64,000 nucleotides of DNA from Melioribacter sp051488665 (GTDB lineage: Bacteria; Bacteroidota; Ignavibacteria; Ignavibacteriales; Melioribacteraceae), in the NCBI RefSeq assembly GCF_051488665.1, contig NZ_JBPSEG010000003.1:248001-312000 (forward strand). The letters are read 5' to 3'. Every line of letters starts with the position of its first letter. Positions within the stretch are counted from its first letter, which is position 1. Under the pieces are notes generated by a model. That model was not told where the DNA came from. It saw only the letters and a program-made list of their open reading frames with translations, and did no database searches. Made by a program: the position numbers and the translations under genes. Positions 1 through 9,055 of this stretch are shown here, piece by piece.

Positions 1-1
1 A

Positions 2-1465
2 ATAATTTTGCAATACGAATCCGAAGACGTTTTCTCGGTTTTTATGAATTCCGTAACTCAGGTATACGATCCGCATTCCGATTATCTATCACCGTCGGCG
101 TCGGATAATTTCGATATCAGCATGAAGCTTTCGCTCGAAGGGATTGGCGCAACGCTTCGACAGGATTACGATTACACCGTGGTCGTTAGCATAGTTCCGG
201 GAGGTCCTGCCGACAAGAGCGGACTTTTGCACGCCGACGATAAAATTATCGGCGTGGCTCAGGGCGAAGACGGCGAAATGGTCGACGTAGTAGGATGGCG
301 GCTCGACGACGTTATTAAATTAATTCGCGGCAAAAAAGGCACTCTCGTGCGTTTATTGATTTTAAAAGCCGAAGACGGAGTCAACGCTCAACCGACGGAA
401 ATTAAAATCATTCGCGACGAAGTCAAACTCGAAGAGCAGGCGGCAAAAAGCGAAATTATTAACATCGAAGAAGAGGGACTCAATTTCAAACTGGGCGTAA
501 TAAAACTTCCTTCTTTTTACAGCGACTTCGAAGCTCAGCAGAAAGGGTTAAAAGATTACAGAAGCACCACGCGCGACGTTAAAAAGATACTCGACGAATT
601 TAAGAAAGAAAAAGTAGACGGCGTAATTCTCGATTTACGAAATAACGGCGGCGGTTCGCTGCAGGAAGCGATTAATCTCACCGGACTGTTCATTAAAGCC
701 GGTCCCGTAGTGCAGGTAAAAAACATTATGAACATAATCGAAGTCAACAGCGACCGGGATTCGAATATTTACTACGACGGTCCGCTTGCCGTGCTCGTCA
801 ACCGGTTCAGCGCTTCTGCCTCCGAAATTCTCTCGGGCGCCATTCAAGATTACGGACGGGGACTTGTTATCGGAGAAAATACTTTCGGAAAAGGCACGGT
901 TCAGAACCTCCTCGATTTGAACAGTCAAATTCCGATTAAAGACAAAAAACTTGGCAAACTGAAATTGACAATAGCAAAGTTTTACAGAGTTACAGGCAAT
1001 TCGACACAAAACAAAGGCGTTGAACCCGACGTGGCGTTCCCGTCGCCTTACGAATCGAAAGAATTCGGAGAAAGCGCTTACGACAGAGCTCTGCCCTACG
1101 ATACGATCAATCCTGTTCAGTACGAACCGTACGACAATCTGACGAGTTTAATTCCGCTGCTGGAGCAAAAGCACGAGAGACGAGCTCAAAAAGACCCCGA
1201 ATATCATTTCCTTCTCGAAGAAATAAAAGAGTTCAAAAAGAACCGGCAGAAAAAACTGTTTACCCTGAATCTTGAAAAGAGAAAAGCCGAAAAAGAAAAA
1301 GCCGACGCCGAGAAAAAAAGAAGAGAAGAAGAAAAAGCCAAATTGCTCGGCATCGACATAAAGGAAAAGAAAGAGACTTCCGCCGAAGACTCCTGGATCA
1401 AAGACTACGAATTAAAAGAAACAGGCAGAATACTGGCGGACTTCATTTTAGCCAAAGTCGGTTAA
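2..1465 (+). CDS. prc: Carboxy-terminal processing (tail-specific) protease, S41 family, 5' end outside window
   Basis: Periplasmic serine protease that degrades proteins from their C-terminus. The frame is open to the left edge, so the N-terminal part is missing. Counting from the first in-frame TTG at 8, a PDZ domain spans about residues 42-130 and the S41 core about 160-345. The core has the RFSASASEI motif with Ser270 as likely nucleophile and Lys295 in TFGKG, 25 residues later, as in E. coli Prc. A Lys/Glu-rich C-terminal extension (about 340-480) resembles DUF3340, which favours the Prc/Tsp subfamily over the shorter CtpA type. It is followed by a clear terminator and is separate from the metal operon downstream. 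Confidence 0.93.
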   Translation: MILQYESEDVFSVFMNSVTQVYDPHSDYLSPSASDNFDISMKLSLEGIGATLRQDYDYTVVVSIVPGGPADKSGLLHADDKIIGVAQGEDGEMVDVVGWRLDDVIKLIRGKKGTLVRLLILKAEDGVNAQPTEIKIIRDEVKLEEQAAKSEIINIEEEGLNFKLGVIKLPSFYSDFEAQQKGLKDYRSTTRDVKKILDEFKKEKVDGVILDLRNNGGGSLQEAINLTGLFIKAGPVVQVKNIMNIIEVNSDRDSNIYYDGPLAVLVNRFSASASEILSGAIQDYGRGLVIGENTFGKGTVQNLLDLNSQIPIKDKKLGKLKLTIAKFYRVTGNSTQNKGVEPDVAFPSPYESKEFGESAYDRALPYDTINPVQYEPYDNLTSLIPLLEQKHERRAQKDPEYHFLLEEIKEFKKNRQKKLFTLNLEKRKAEKEKADAEKKRREEEKAKLLGIDIKEKKETSAEDSWIKDYELKETGRILADFILAKVG

Positions 1466-1470
1466 ACCGG

Positions 1471-1516
1471 ACGCTTTCCCGGAATCGCTTCAATATTTCG
1501 GGAAAGCGTTTTTTGC
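1471..1516 (+). terminator. Rho-independent terminator of the tail-specific protease gene
   Basis: An 11-bp stem, ACGCTTTCCCG at 1471-1481 pairing with CGGGAAAGCGT at 1499-1509, starts six bases after the stop codon and is followed by a T-run (TTTTT). Confidence 0.85.
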
Positions 1517-1663
1517 TTTTACCAAAATTAACTCCCATCGAGTTTCCTCTTAAAAAAATTTAAAAGAATTTAAATTTCTTTAAACACGGGTCGCATCAGC
1601 CTTTATTTTTGAGTAGTTTGTGCGCTTTCCCGTACGGCACGGCTTTTGCATTTATACCTGCCT

Positions 1664-1762
1664 ATGATTAACGATCAATACATACAACTTTCATTAATGC
1701 TGCTCTATCTCGCTTTGATAGCGGCATTGTGCATTTTGATAACAAAAATCGGTAAAAAATAA
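1664..1762 (+). CDS. Possible 32-residue membrane peptide before the efflux operon
   Basis: A small open frame starts at ATG 1664 and ends 15 bases before the TolC-like gene. It encodes a polar start (MINDQY), one hydrophobic helix of about 20 residues and a Lys-rich end (TKIGKK), a plausible single-pass membrane peptide. No good ribosome binding site is visible, which weakens the call. A comparable tiny membrane protein follows the RND pump gene at 7945, so small membrane partners at both ends of the pump operon are possible. The rest of 1517-1663 is AT-rich leader with no recognisable gene. Confidence 0.35.
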   Translation: MINDQYIQLSLMLLYLALIAALCILITKIGKK

Positions 1763-1777
1763 TAACGGGAAATTGTT

Positions 1778-3052
1778 ATGACAAAAACCAAATTGCTTTT
1801 AATCTTGCTATTGTTTACCTATCCTCTTGCCGCTCAATCTTACGATTCAAATCTCGACAAACTTATCGGCGAGGCTATCAGGGTAAGTCCCAAACTAAAA
1901 ATGCTTCGCGTCAAACAAAGCGTATCGGAATCGAGGATACCGCAGGTTTCAAATCTGCCCGATCCGACGCTAACATTCGGCGCAATGAACCTTCCGGTTA
2001 ATTCATTTAAATTCACACAGGAGCCTATGACTTCCAAAATTATCGGTCTGAGTCAAGCCGTGCCGTTCCCCGGTAAATTAAGCGCAGCAGAAAAGGCGCA
2101 GGCTAAGGACGTCGAAATTAATCAGCAGGAAATTGACGACGCTGTTAACGAAATTATTAACGAAGTTAAAAAATACTATTACGACCTAAGATTCTATCGC
2201 GAAGCCATACGCATTGCCGACAAAAGCAAAAATTTGCTCGACAAAATCGCAGAGGTTGTAAGAACAAAGTACGCAGTTTCGAAAGCCAGTCAACAAAACC
2301 TGATACAAATTGAAGTGGAAATAACAAAAATAAACGATAAAATCGAAGAGTTGAAAAGCATGGAAAATTCGGCTTTAACGGCGTTAAACTCGCTATTGTT
2401 GAAAGAGCCGGCTTCTCCAATCGAGACCGATTCAATTCCCGGAATTCATAATTACGCAATTGATTTTAACGGACTGGTTAAAACCGCCGAAGAGAACAGA
2501 CCATTTTTAAAAGGGATTCTTCTGGCAAAAGAAAAATCGAAACTGACGGAAGCTTTGTATGAGTACGAGTTTTATCCGAACTTCAACTTTTCAATTCAAT
2601 ACTCGCAGCGAGACAAAATTGCGGCTACGAACGCGCCTTTGAACGATTTTCTTTCTTTTGTAGTCGGATTGAACATTCCGCTCGACTACGGCGGGAAAAA
2701 ATCATCTAAAGTGGAAGAAGCAAGATTAATGCAGCAACTTTATGCCGATCAGTATAATCTTGCTCTTCAAACGCTTTATAAAAATTTCGGAGCATTGCTG
2801 GCAAGACTAAACGAGTTCAAAGAAAGAGAAAAATTAATTGAGGACGGATTGCTGCCGCAAGCCGTTCAGTCATTGAACGCCGCGCTGGCAAACTATCAGG
2901 TCGGCGAAATCGATTTTATTAACGTTCTCGACGCTCAAAACAAAGTTTATGAAATCGAAACCAATCTTTACAAAATAAGAACTAATTTTTTTAAAGAAAT
3001 ATCTCAACTCGAATTCTTAACCGGTAAAAGAATCAATAAGGAGCAATTCTGA
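1778..3052 (+). CDS. TolC/CusC-family outer-membrane efflux protein
   Basis: Outer-membrane channel of a tripartite metal efflux pump. The 424-residue product has a signal peptide (hydrophobic residues 5-18, cleavage near LAAQS) and two successive outer-membrane-efflux repeats rich in long amphipathic helices. The second repeat carries the family-typical LGLNIPL-like stretch (VVGLNIPLDYGGKK) and the conserved end segment YQVGEIDFINVLDAQ. Its stop codon overlaps the start of the adaptor gene (ATGA at 3050-3054), so the two are translationally coupled. Position ahead of the CusB-like and CusA-like genes makes it the CusC equivalent. Confidence 0.92.
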   Translation: MTKTKLLLILLLFTYPLAAQSYDSNLDKLIGEAIRVSPKLKMLRVKQSVSESRIPQVSNLPDPTLTFGAMNLPVNSFKFTQEPMTSKIIGLSQAVPFPGKLSAAEKAQAKDVEINQQEIDDAVNEIINEVKKYYYDLRFYREAIRIADKSKNLLDKIAEVVRTKYAVSKASQQNLIQIEVEITKINDKIEELKSMENSALTALNSLLLKEPASPIETDSIPGIHNYAIDFNGLVKTAEENRPFLKGILLAKEKSKLTEALYEYEFYPNFNFSIQYSQRDKIAATNAPLNDFLSFVVGLNIPLDYGGKKSSKVEEARLMQQLYADQYNLALQTLYKNFGALLARLNEFKEREKLIEDGLLPQAVQSLNAALANYQVGEIDFINVLDAQNKVYEIETNLYKIRTNFFKEISQLEFLTGKRINKEQF

Positions 3053-4746
3053 TGAATAAGAAAATAATATTAATCGCATTGGTCGCGCTTGGAATAGCGG
3101 CAGCCGGATATTTTTTGTTTACGCAGGAAAAGAGCGTTCAAACAACCGAAAATAAAACTGAAGAAAAGCAGCTCTGGACGTGCGGAATGCACCCGGAAAT
3201 TATTTTGGAAGAGCCGGGCGACTGCCCGATTTGCGGTATGAAATTAGTTCCTAAAAAAGGAACGGGCAAATCGAGCGGCGAAAGGAAAATTCTCTATTGG
3301 CGCGCACCGATGGATCCGAATGAAATTTACGACCATCCCGGCAAATCGAAAATGGGAATGGATCTGGTTCCGGTCTACGAAGACGAAGCCGGCTCCTCCG
3401 GTATTGTTACAATCGACCCGGCGGTAGTTCAAAACATGAACGTTAAGACCGAAAAAGTAAAATCGATGCGGCTTTCGAACATTGTCGTTACAAACGGAAT
3501 TCTTACAACAAACGAACAAACCGATTACATAGTGACGACCAGGGTCAACGGATGGATTGAGAAATTGTATATTAACTATACCGGACAAAAAGTGCATAAA
3601 GGCGACCGGCTGATGGACATCTACTCGCCAGAACTTGTCGCAGCCCAGCAGGAATTACTGTCCGCTATCGCCTATAAAAACGCCGTCAGCAAAACGGACG
3701 TAAACGATATTCTCGAAAGCGGCGATATGCTCATCAAGAACGCTATCAGGAAACTGGAGCTTCTTGAAATGTCCGACCCGGACATTAAAAAACTGATTGA
3801 GACGAAAGAAGTTAAAACCTACGCTACTCTCTACGCTCAGAAAAACGGAACCGTAATTTCGAAAAATGTGCTCGAAGGACAAAAAGTTATGCCGGGCATG
3901 CCGCTGCTTCAAATTTCGGATTTATCGTTATTGTGGCTGACCGCGGATATTTACGAATACGAACTCTCAAAAATAGAGTTAGGATCGAAATCCGAAATCC
4001 GTTTTAATTTTCTGCCGGATAAAATATTTACAGGTAAAGTAAGCTTTATATATCCGACAATCGAGCCCAAAACAAGAACAGCAAAAGTCAGGCTCGACAT
4101 ACCGAATAAAAGCGACTTGTTAAAACCCGCCATGCTCGCAAATGTTACGATTTACGGCAAAGACCTGGGCGTTAAGCCCGTAGTGCCCGAAAACGCTGTA
4201 ATTCGCAGCGGCAGAAAAGATATCGTTATCATATCGTTGGGCGAAGGAAAATTCAAACCGCAGGAGATAAAACTCGGCGGATATGCAGACGGATATTATC
4301 AGGTTCTCGGCGGTTTAACAGAAGGAACTACCATAGTTACATCCGCTCAGTTCCTCATCGATTCCGAAAGCAATTTAAGAGCGGCAGTCAGCCAGTTTAC
4401 CTCCGCTTCCCCAGAAGATACCAAATCCCCGCAGGATTCTACGGCTTCCCACAATATGAATCACGAAATGAAGAGCGGCGGAACGCACGAAGCACACTCG
4501 CATGATAACATGAACGCCACCGGCATGGAAAACGGGAAAAAGAAGGAATCGATTGTGCGGGAAGGCGTTATCGATTTGAAAGCGATCGACAGGAATAAAG
4601 ACGGAAAAGTATATCAGGATTTGATGGACTGGAACGTTATCTCGGACGAACCCGGAAGGTGTCCGCTATGTAATATGATTTTATCCGAAGTAACTATAGA
4701 AGAAGCAAAACAAAATTTAATCGAACACGGTTTCCAAGTTAAGTAA
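3052..4746 (+). CDS. cusB: CusB-type RND periplasmic adaptor with N- and C-terminal heavy-metal-binding domains
   Basis: Membrane-fusion protein linking the RND pump to the outer-membrane channel. The 564-residue product has an N-terminal membrane anchor (about 5-23) and a Cys-type heavy-metal-binding domain (41-68, CGMHPE ... CPICGMKL). A second, Cys-less copy follows (80-108, MDPNE ... MGMDLVP), as usual in CusB. The HlyD-like barrel, lipoyl and hairpin region spans about 130-450. Unusually, a His/Met-rich linker (about 452-498) leads to a third module (499-564) with DRNKDG (513-518) and CPLC (Cys537, Cys540). That module is 42/62 identical to the end of the protein encoded at 8561-8986. 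Copper or silver is the likely substrate. Confidence 0.92.
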   Translation: MNKKIILIALVALGIAAAGYFLFTQEKSVQTTENKTEEKQLWTCGMHPEIILEEPGDCPICGMKLVPKKGTGKSSGERKILYWRAPMDPNEIYDHPGKSKMGMDLVPVYEDEAGSSGIVTIDPAVVQNMNVKTEKVKSMRLSNIVVTNGILTTNEQTDYIVTTRVNGWIEKLYINYTGQKVHKGDRLMDIYSPELVAAQQELLSAIAYKNAVSKTDVNDILESGDMLIKNAIRKLELLEMSDPDIKKLIETKEVKTYATLYAQKNGTVISKNVLEGQKVMPGMPLLQISDLSLLWLTADIYEYELSKIELGSKSEIRFNFLPDKIFTGKVSFIYPTIEPKTRTAKVRLDIPNKSDLLKPAMLANVTIYGKDLGVKPVVPENAVIRSGRKDIVIISLGEGKFKPQEIKLGGYADGYYQVLGGLTEGTTIVTSAQFLIDSESNLRAAVSQFTSASPEDTKSPQDSTASHNMNHEMKSGGTHEAHSHDNMNATGMENGKKKESIVREGVIDLKAIDRNKDGKVYQDLMDWNVISDEPGRCPLCNMILSEVTIEEAKQNLIEHGFQVK

Positions 4747-4760
4747 ATAAGGAGCTCCAG

Positions 4761-7700
4761 ATGTTTACCGATGAAAAACAAAAAGAAGGTTTAATTGCCA
4801 AATTAATAGAATGGTCTTTGAATAATAAGTTCTTGGTAATTCTTTTTACAGTGGCTTTAATCCTGGGAGGAATCTGGTCTGTTTTAAACACTAAAATAGA
4901 CGCCATCCCCGATTTGAGCGACGTTCAGGTTATTATCTATACCGAATATCCGGGTCAGGGACCGCGAATCGTTGAAGACCAGGTAACTTATCCCCTTACG
5001 ACTAAAATGCTGTCGGTGCCTTACGCAAAAGACGTGCGCGGTTATTCTTTTTTCGGGTTCTCGATGGTTTATATAATATTTGAAGACGGAACGGATATTT
5101 ATTGGGCAAGGAGCCGGGTCCTGGAATATCTGTCGGGTCTCCGCAGTTCTCTGCCGCAGGGAGTGTCGCCCGAATTGGGACCGGACGCAACCGGCTTGGG
5201 ATGGGTTTATCAATACGTACTGAATTCCGACAAAAGAAGTCTTCAGGAACTCCGTTCGATTCAGGATTATTTTCTCAAGTACGAGCTTTCTTCGATTCCG
5301 GGAGTATCCGAAGTTGCAAGCATCGGCGGATACGTAAAACAATATCAGGTCAACGTAGATCCTACAAAACTGGCTTCTTACAATATACCGCTTCAGAAAG
5401 TTAAGACCGCTATACAACGCAGTAACAACGACGTCGGCGGACGGCTCCTTGAAATGGGCGAAACCGAGTTTATGGTGCGCGGTCTCGGATACATAAAAAG
5501 CGTAGACGATCTGAAAAACGTTTCGATCGGAGTTTCTCCAACTACAGGAACGCCTATTTATCTTAAAGACATAGCCACAATAAACATAGGTCCCGAACTT
5601 CGCAGAGGACTTGCCGACTGGAACGGCGAAGGCGAAACAGTAGGAGGAATTATAGTATTGCGCTACGGCGAGGACGCTCTTACCGTTATAAACAAAGTAA
5701 AAGAGCGGCTTGAAGAACTCAAAAAATCATTGCCCGAAGACGTTAAAATAGAAACGGCTTACGACCGTTCGTCGTTGATTAATAGCGCCATCGACAATCT
5801 CAAAGGGAAATTACTTGAAGAAACGATTATAGTTGCGCTGGTAATAATTGCCTTTCTGCTCCATATCCGGAGTTCTTTCGTGGCAATTTTTACGCTGCCT
5901 ACAGCCGTTCTCGTATCGTTCATACTAATGAAACTGCAGGGTATCAACGCAAACATAATGTCGCTCGGAGGCATAGCTATTGCAATTGGCGCTATGGTGG
6001 ACGCGTCGATTGTTCTTGTTGAAAACGCCGCGAAGCACTTATCCGAAGAGTATGACAAGCCTCCGGAAAAGCAGAGACCTCACTGGAAGATTATTGCCGA
6101 GTCCGCCAAAGAAGTAGGACCTTCGATATTCTACTCGCTTCTAGTAATTACCATCTCCTTTCTGCCTGTCTTTACATTGGAACAGCAGGAAGGAAGATTG
6201 TTCAAACCGTTGGCGTTTACAAAAACGTACGCTATGGCGGGCGCGGCAATTCTTGCAGTTACAATCGTTCCTATATTGCTCGGTTATTTTGTGCGCGGAC
6301 GTATGCGAAAAGAAGAAGACAATCCTATTACAAAAGTTCTAGTCAGACTGTATCATCCCATAGTCGATTTTGTAATGCGGAGAAGATGGTGGGTAATGTC
6401 CGGAGCTTTAGTAATAATTTTATTTACAATTTATCCTTATTCGAAATTAGGTTCGGAATTCATGCCTCCTTTATACGAAGGCGATTTGCTCTATATGCCG
6501 ACCACTCTTCCCGGTATATCCGTTACCAAAGCAAGGGAGTTATTGCAGCAGACCGATAAAATAATCAAGTCGTTTCCCGAAGTCGAATCGGTATTCGGCA
6601 AAATAGGAAGAGCCGAAACGGCAACCGACCCTGCGCCGCTTACTATGGTGGAGACCACAATTCGATTGAAGCCCCGCGATCAATGGCGCGAGGGAATGAC
6701 TCCCGATAAATTAGTCGAAGAACTCGACGCCGCTATAAAGATACCGGGTCTTACCAACGCATGGACTATGCCCATTAAAACCCGGATCGATATGCTTTCG
6801 ACAGGGATAAAAACTCCCGTAGGAATTAAAATTGCCGGACCGGATTTAAATGTGCTGCAAAAACTCGGAAAAGAAGTTGAAGAAATCATGAAAACAGTCC
6901 CCGGCACGCGTTCTGCATACGCCGAAAGGTCGGTCGGAGGCAACTACGTCGATTTCAGGATTGACCGCGACGCTATCGCCAGATACGGTCTTACGGTTGG
7001 GGACGTCCAGGATGTATTTATGTCGGCTGTCGGCGGAATGAACATTACCAAAACAGTCGAAGGGCTGGAAAGATATCCGGTGAATCTCCGTTACATGCGC
7101 GATTACCGTGAAAACATCGACGCTTTAAAACGGGTGCTCGTGCCTCTTCCTTCCGGCGGAAATATACCTTTGGAACAGTTGGGTCAGATTGTAATCAAAA
7201 AGGGACCGCCGAGCATAAAATCCGAAAACGCGCGTCCAAACACGTGGGTTTATGTCGATTTGAATCAAGACGCCGATGTGGGCACATATATTAGCAGGGC
7301 AAAAGAAATAATCGGAGATAAATTGCAATTGCCCGCGGGATACTCGATCAAATGGTCGGGTCAGTATGAATACATGGAAAGATCTTCCAAACACCTTATG
7401 ATGGTTGTGCCGCTTACTTTGTTAATTGTAATAGTGCTTCTGTACATGAATACCAAATCCGCATGGAAAACGGGCGTGGTATTGCTGGCGCTTCCTTTTT
7501 CAATGGTCGGAGCCGTCTGGTACTTATACCTCGCAGGTTTCAATCTGAGCGTAGCCGTTTGGGTTGGCATAATAGCGCTGCTGGGAGTAGACGCCGAGAC
7601 AGGCGTTGTTATGCTTCTCTATCTCGATCTGGCATACGAAAAATACAAAAAGGAAGGAATGATGAAATCACTTTCCGACCTGCGCAATTCGATTTTTGAA

Positions 7701-7943
7701 GGCGCGGTTAAAAGAATTCGTCCGAAGATGATGACCGTAATGACCACTCTGCTCGGTTTGCTCCCTATTATAATAGGAATCGGCACCGGATCGGACGTAA
7801 TGAAAAGAATTGCGGCTCCGATGGTAGGTGGTATTATAACCAGTATGATAATGGAACTTACGGTTTATCCTGCAATTTACTATACGATTAAAAGAAGAGA
7901 AGTAAGAAAAATGTTGAACGCCTCAGACAAAACCGAGGCTTGA
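4761..7943 (+). CDS. cusA: CusA/CzcA-family heavy-metal RND efflux pump
   Basis: Proton-driven inner-membrane pump exporting metal ions through the CusBC-type partners encoded just upstream. The 1060-residue length and about 12 membrane segments fit the HME-RND family. Family marks include DAIPDLSDVQV near the N-terminus, the GAMVDASIVLVENA segment in the membrane domain and the GSEFMPPLYEGD stretch opening the second half. Sequence style and neighbouring copper genes favour Cu(I)/Ag(I) over Zn/Co, but the metal-binding methionines were not aligned, so specificity is an inference. A good ribosome site (AAGGAG) precedes ATG 4761. Confidence 0.95.
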   Translation: MFTDEKQKEGLIAKLIEWSLNNKFLVILFTVALILGGIWSVLNTKIDAIPDLSDVQVIIYTEYPGQGPRIVEDQVTYPLTTKMLSVPYAKDVRGYSFFGFSMVYIIFEDGTDIYWARSRVLEYLSGLRSSLPQGVSPELGPDATGLGWVYQYVLNSDKRSLQELRSIQDYFLKYELSSIPGVSEVASIGGYVKQYQVNVDPTKLASYNIPLQKVKTAIQRSNNDVGGRLLEMGETEFMVRGLGYIKSVDDLKNVSIGVSPTTGTPIYLKDIATINIGPELRRGLADWNGEGETVGGIIVLRYGEDALTVINKVKERLEELKKSLPEDVKIETAYDRSSLINSAIDNLKGKLLEETIIVALVIIAFLLHIRSSFVAIFTLPTAVLVSFILMKLQGINANIMSLGGIAIAIGAMVDASIVLVENAAKHLSEEYDKPPEKQRPHWKIIAESAKEVGPSIFYSLLVITISFLPVFTLEQQEGRLFKPLAFTKTYAMAGAAILAVTIVPILLGYFVRGRMRKEEDNPITKVLVRLYHPIVDFVMRRRWWVMSGALVIILFTIYPYSKLGSEFMPPLYEGDLLYMPTTLPGISVTKARELLQQTDKIIKSFPEVESVFGKIGRAETATDPAPLTMVETTIRLKPRDQWREGMTPDKLVEELDAAIKIPGLTNAWTMPIKTRIDMLSTGIKTPVGIKIAGPDLNVLQKLGKEVEEIMKTVPGTRSAYAERSVGGNYVDFRIDRDAIARYGLTVGDVQDVFMSAVGGMNITKTVEGLERYPVNLRYMRDYRENIDALKRVLVPLPSGGNIPLEQLGQIVIKKGPPSIKSENARPNTWVYVDLNQDADVGTYISRAKEIIGDKLQLPAGYSIKWSGQYEYMERSSKHLMMVVPLTLLIVIVLLYMNTKSAWKTGVVLLALPFSMVGAVWYLYLAGFNLSVAVWVGIIALLGVDAETGVVMLLYLDLAYEKYKKEGMMKSLSDLRNSIFEGAVKRIRPKMMTVMTTLLGLLPIIIGIGTGSDVMKRIAAPMVGGIITSMIMELTVYPAIYYTIKRREVRKMLNASDKTEA

Positions 7944-7944
7944 T

Positions 7945-8040
7945 ATGTCAACTCTATTAATTTCTATACTGACGGCGGCGATAATAGCCGCCGTTATTAT
8001 CAAAATAAGGAACATTAAAAAAAACAACTGCTGTCACTAA
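7945..8040 (+). CDS. Tiny membrane protein with CCH tail
   Basis: This 31-residue protein starts two bases after the pump gene's stop codon, with GAGG seven bases ahead of its ATG. Residues 3-18 form one hydrophobic helix, followed by a basic segment (KIRNIKKN) and the C-terminal tail NCCH. The layout resembles the very short Cys-tailed membrane proteins seen beside metal transporters such as FeoB. The CCH end could bind Cu(I) or act as a metal relay to the pump; that role is inference. Confidence 0.6.
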   Translation: MSTLLISILTAAIIAAVIIKIRNIKKNNCCH

Positions 8041-8052
8041 ATCGGAGTTATT

Positions 8053-8385
8053 ATGAAAGAGATAAAGGCTTATATAAGAAGAGAGCGCGCAGACTTAATA
8101 ATTCAGAATCTCGAAAGCGCAGGAGTTAAGGGAATGACAGTTATCGACGTCTACGCTCTGTGCGAATGGGCTGACCAGGATTCTTTCAGTTATTCGATTG
8201 AATTCGTGGAAAAGTACTCGAAAGTTATAAAACTTGAAATCGTCTGCGACGACGAAGATGTAGAGAAACTTTCGGAAATAATTTTACGCTATGGACATAC
8301 GGGAAAATCCGGCGACGGAATGATCTTCATATCCCCCGTCGAAACGTCCATAAAAATAAAAACAAAAGAAAAAAACAAAATTTAA
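8053..8385 (+). CDS. PII-like signalling protein linked to the metal efflux pump
   Basis: This 110-residue protein has the GlnB fold signature: KEIKAYIRRERADLIIQNL at the start, GMTVIDV in the second strand, and the B-loop TGKSGDG at 83-89 followed by MIFISPVE and a degenerate C-loop. The T-loop region (about 36-53) is short and lacks the uridylylation Tyr51 context of GlnB, so it is probably not a nitrogen sensor. A PII new group (PII-NG) has been described beside RND heavy-metal pumps, which matches its place directly behind the CusA-like gene. A role in tuning pump activity in response to a nucleotide or metal is inferred. Confidence 0.75.
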   Translation: MKEIKAYIRRERADLIIQNLESAGVKGMTVIDVYALCEWADQDSFSYSIEFVEKYSKVIKLEIVCDDEDVEKLSEIILRYGHTGKSGDGMIFISPVETSIKIKTKEKNKI

Positions 8386-8386
8386 C

Positions 8387-8560
8387 ATGAACTATAAATT
8401 ATTAACCTTATTCGCGAAAGTAAAAAAGCGCACAGGCGAACGGGAATATTTCTGCAGTTATATAGCCCGCGACGGAAAGCCCGTTCAAGCCAGGATTACA
8501 AAATCCACGTACGATTTTTTAAAACAAAATTCATCTTCAAACAAAAAAAGGAGCTACAAA
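8387..8560 (+). other. In-frame upstream extension or separate small coding unit
   Basis: An ATG one base after the PII-like gene's stop opens 58 codons that run without a stop into the next signal-peptide gene. The translated text (for example YFCSYIARDGKPVQARITK) looks like real protein. However, a strong AAGGAG plus a signal peptide begin at 8561, so this stretch should not belong to the exported protein. It could be a small ORF whose stop was lost, or an N-terminal extension producing a second, non-secreted form. Confidence 0.35.
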
Positions 8561-8986
8561 ATGAAACGACTAAAATCGATCGACGCTGCCATACTGGCGC
8601 TAATTTTTGCCTTTGCATCTATTTCTTTTGCGCAAAGCAACTCAGATTCGACAAAATCGCAGCATAAAATGATGCACGACAAAAACCATAAAATGCATGA
8701 AATGATGAAGGATTCGGCAATGCACACCGAAACCATGGATATGCATAATATGAGGGGTTCCGATCATCATATGACGAAAAAAAGCCCGCTCATTCGCGAG
8801 GGAATAATCGACCTGGAGGCAATTGACGAAAACAAAGACGGCAAAGTCTTTCAGGACCAAATGGATTGGAACGTAATATCCGACAACCCCGGCAATTGCC
8901 CGATTTGCGAAATGAAGTTAAAAGAGACAACCCTCGATCAAGCCAAGAAAAAATTACTCGAACACGGCTATAAGGTAAAACAATAG
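8561..8986 (+). CDS. Exported His/Met-rich protein with C-terminal heavy-metal-binding module
   Basis: Predicted periplasmic metal-binding protein of 141 residues. The ATG at 8561 is chosen because AAGGAG lies just upstream and the first 25 residues form a signal peptide ending near SFAQS. Residues after the signal are rich in His and Met (HKMMHDKNHKMHEMMK). The C-terminal 65 residues repeat the module at the end of the CusB-like protein: IREGIIDL, DENKDGKVF, MDWNVISD, PGNCPICEMKL, LEHGYKVK. A periplasmic copper chaperone or buffer feeding the pump is likely; no enzyme domain is seen. A terminator follows directly. Confidence 0.82.
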   Translation: MKRLKSIDAAILALIFAFASISFAQSNSDSTKSQHKMMHDKNHKMHEMMKDSAMHTETMDMHNMRGSDHHMTKKSPLIREGIIDLEAIDENKDGKVFQDQMDWNVISDNPGNCPICEMKLKETTLDQAKKKLLEHGYKVKQ

Positions 8987-8994
8987 AAAAAGGA

Positions 8995-9025
8995 GGCAGC
9001 CCGTTTTGCCGGGCTGCCCGTTTAT
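8995..9025 (+). terminator. Rho-independent terminator after the His/Met-rich protein gene
   Basis: A nine-bp stem, GGCAGCCCG (8995-9003) with CGGGCTGCC (9010-9018), is followed by CGTTTATTT. It would separate the efflux genes from the DUF1573/ABC genes downstream, allowing partial read-through. Confidence 0.75.
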
Positions 9026-9055
9026 TTAAATAGAAATTTATTCAAGGCAAATACC

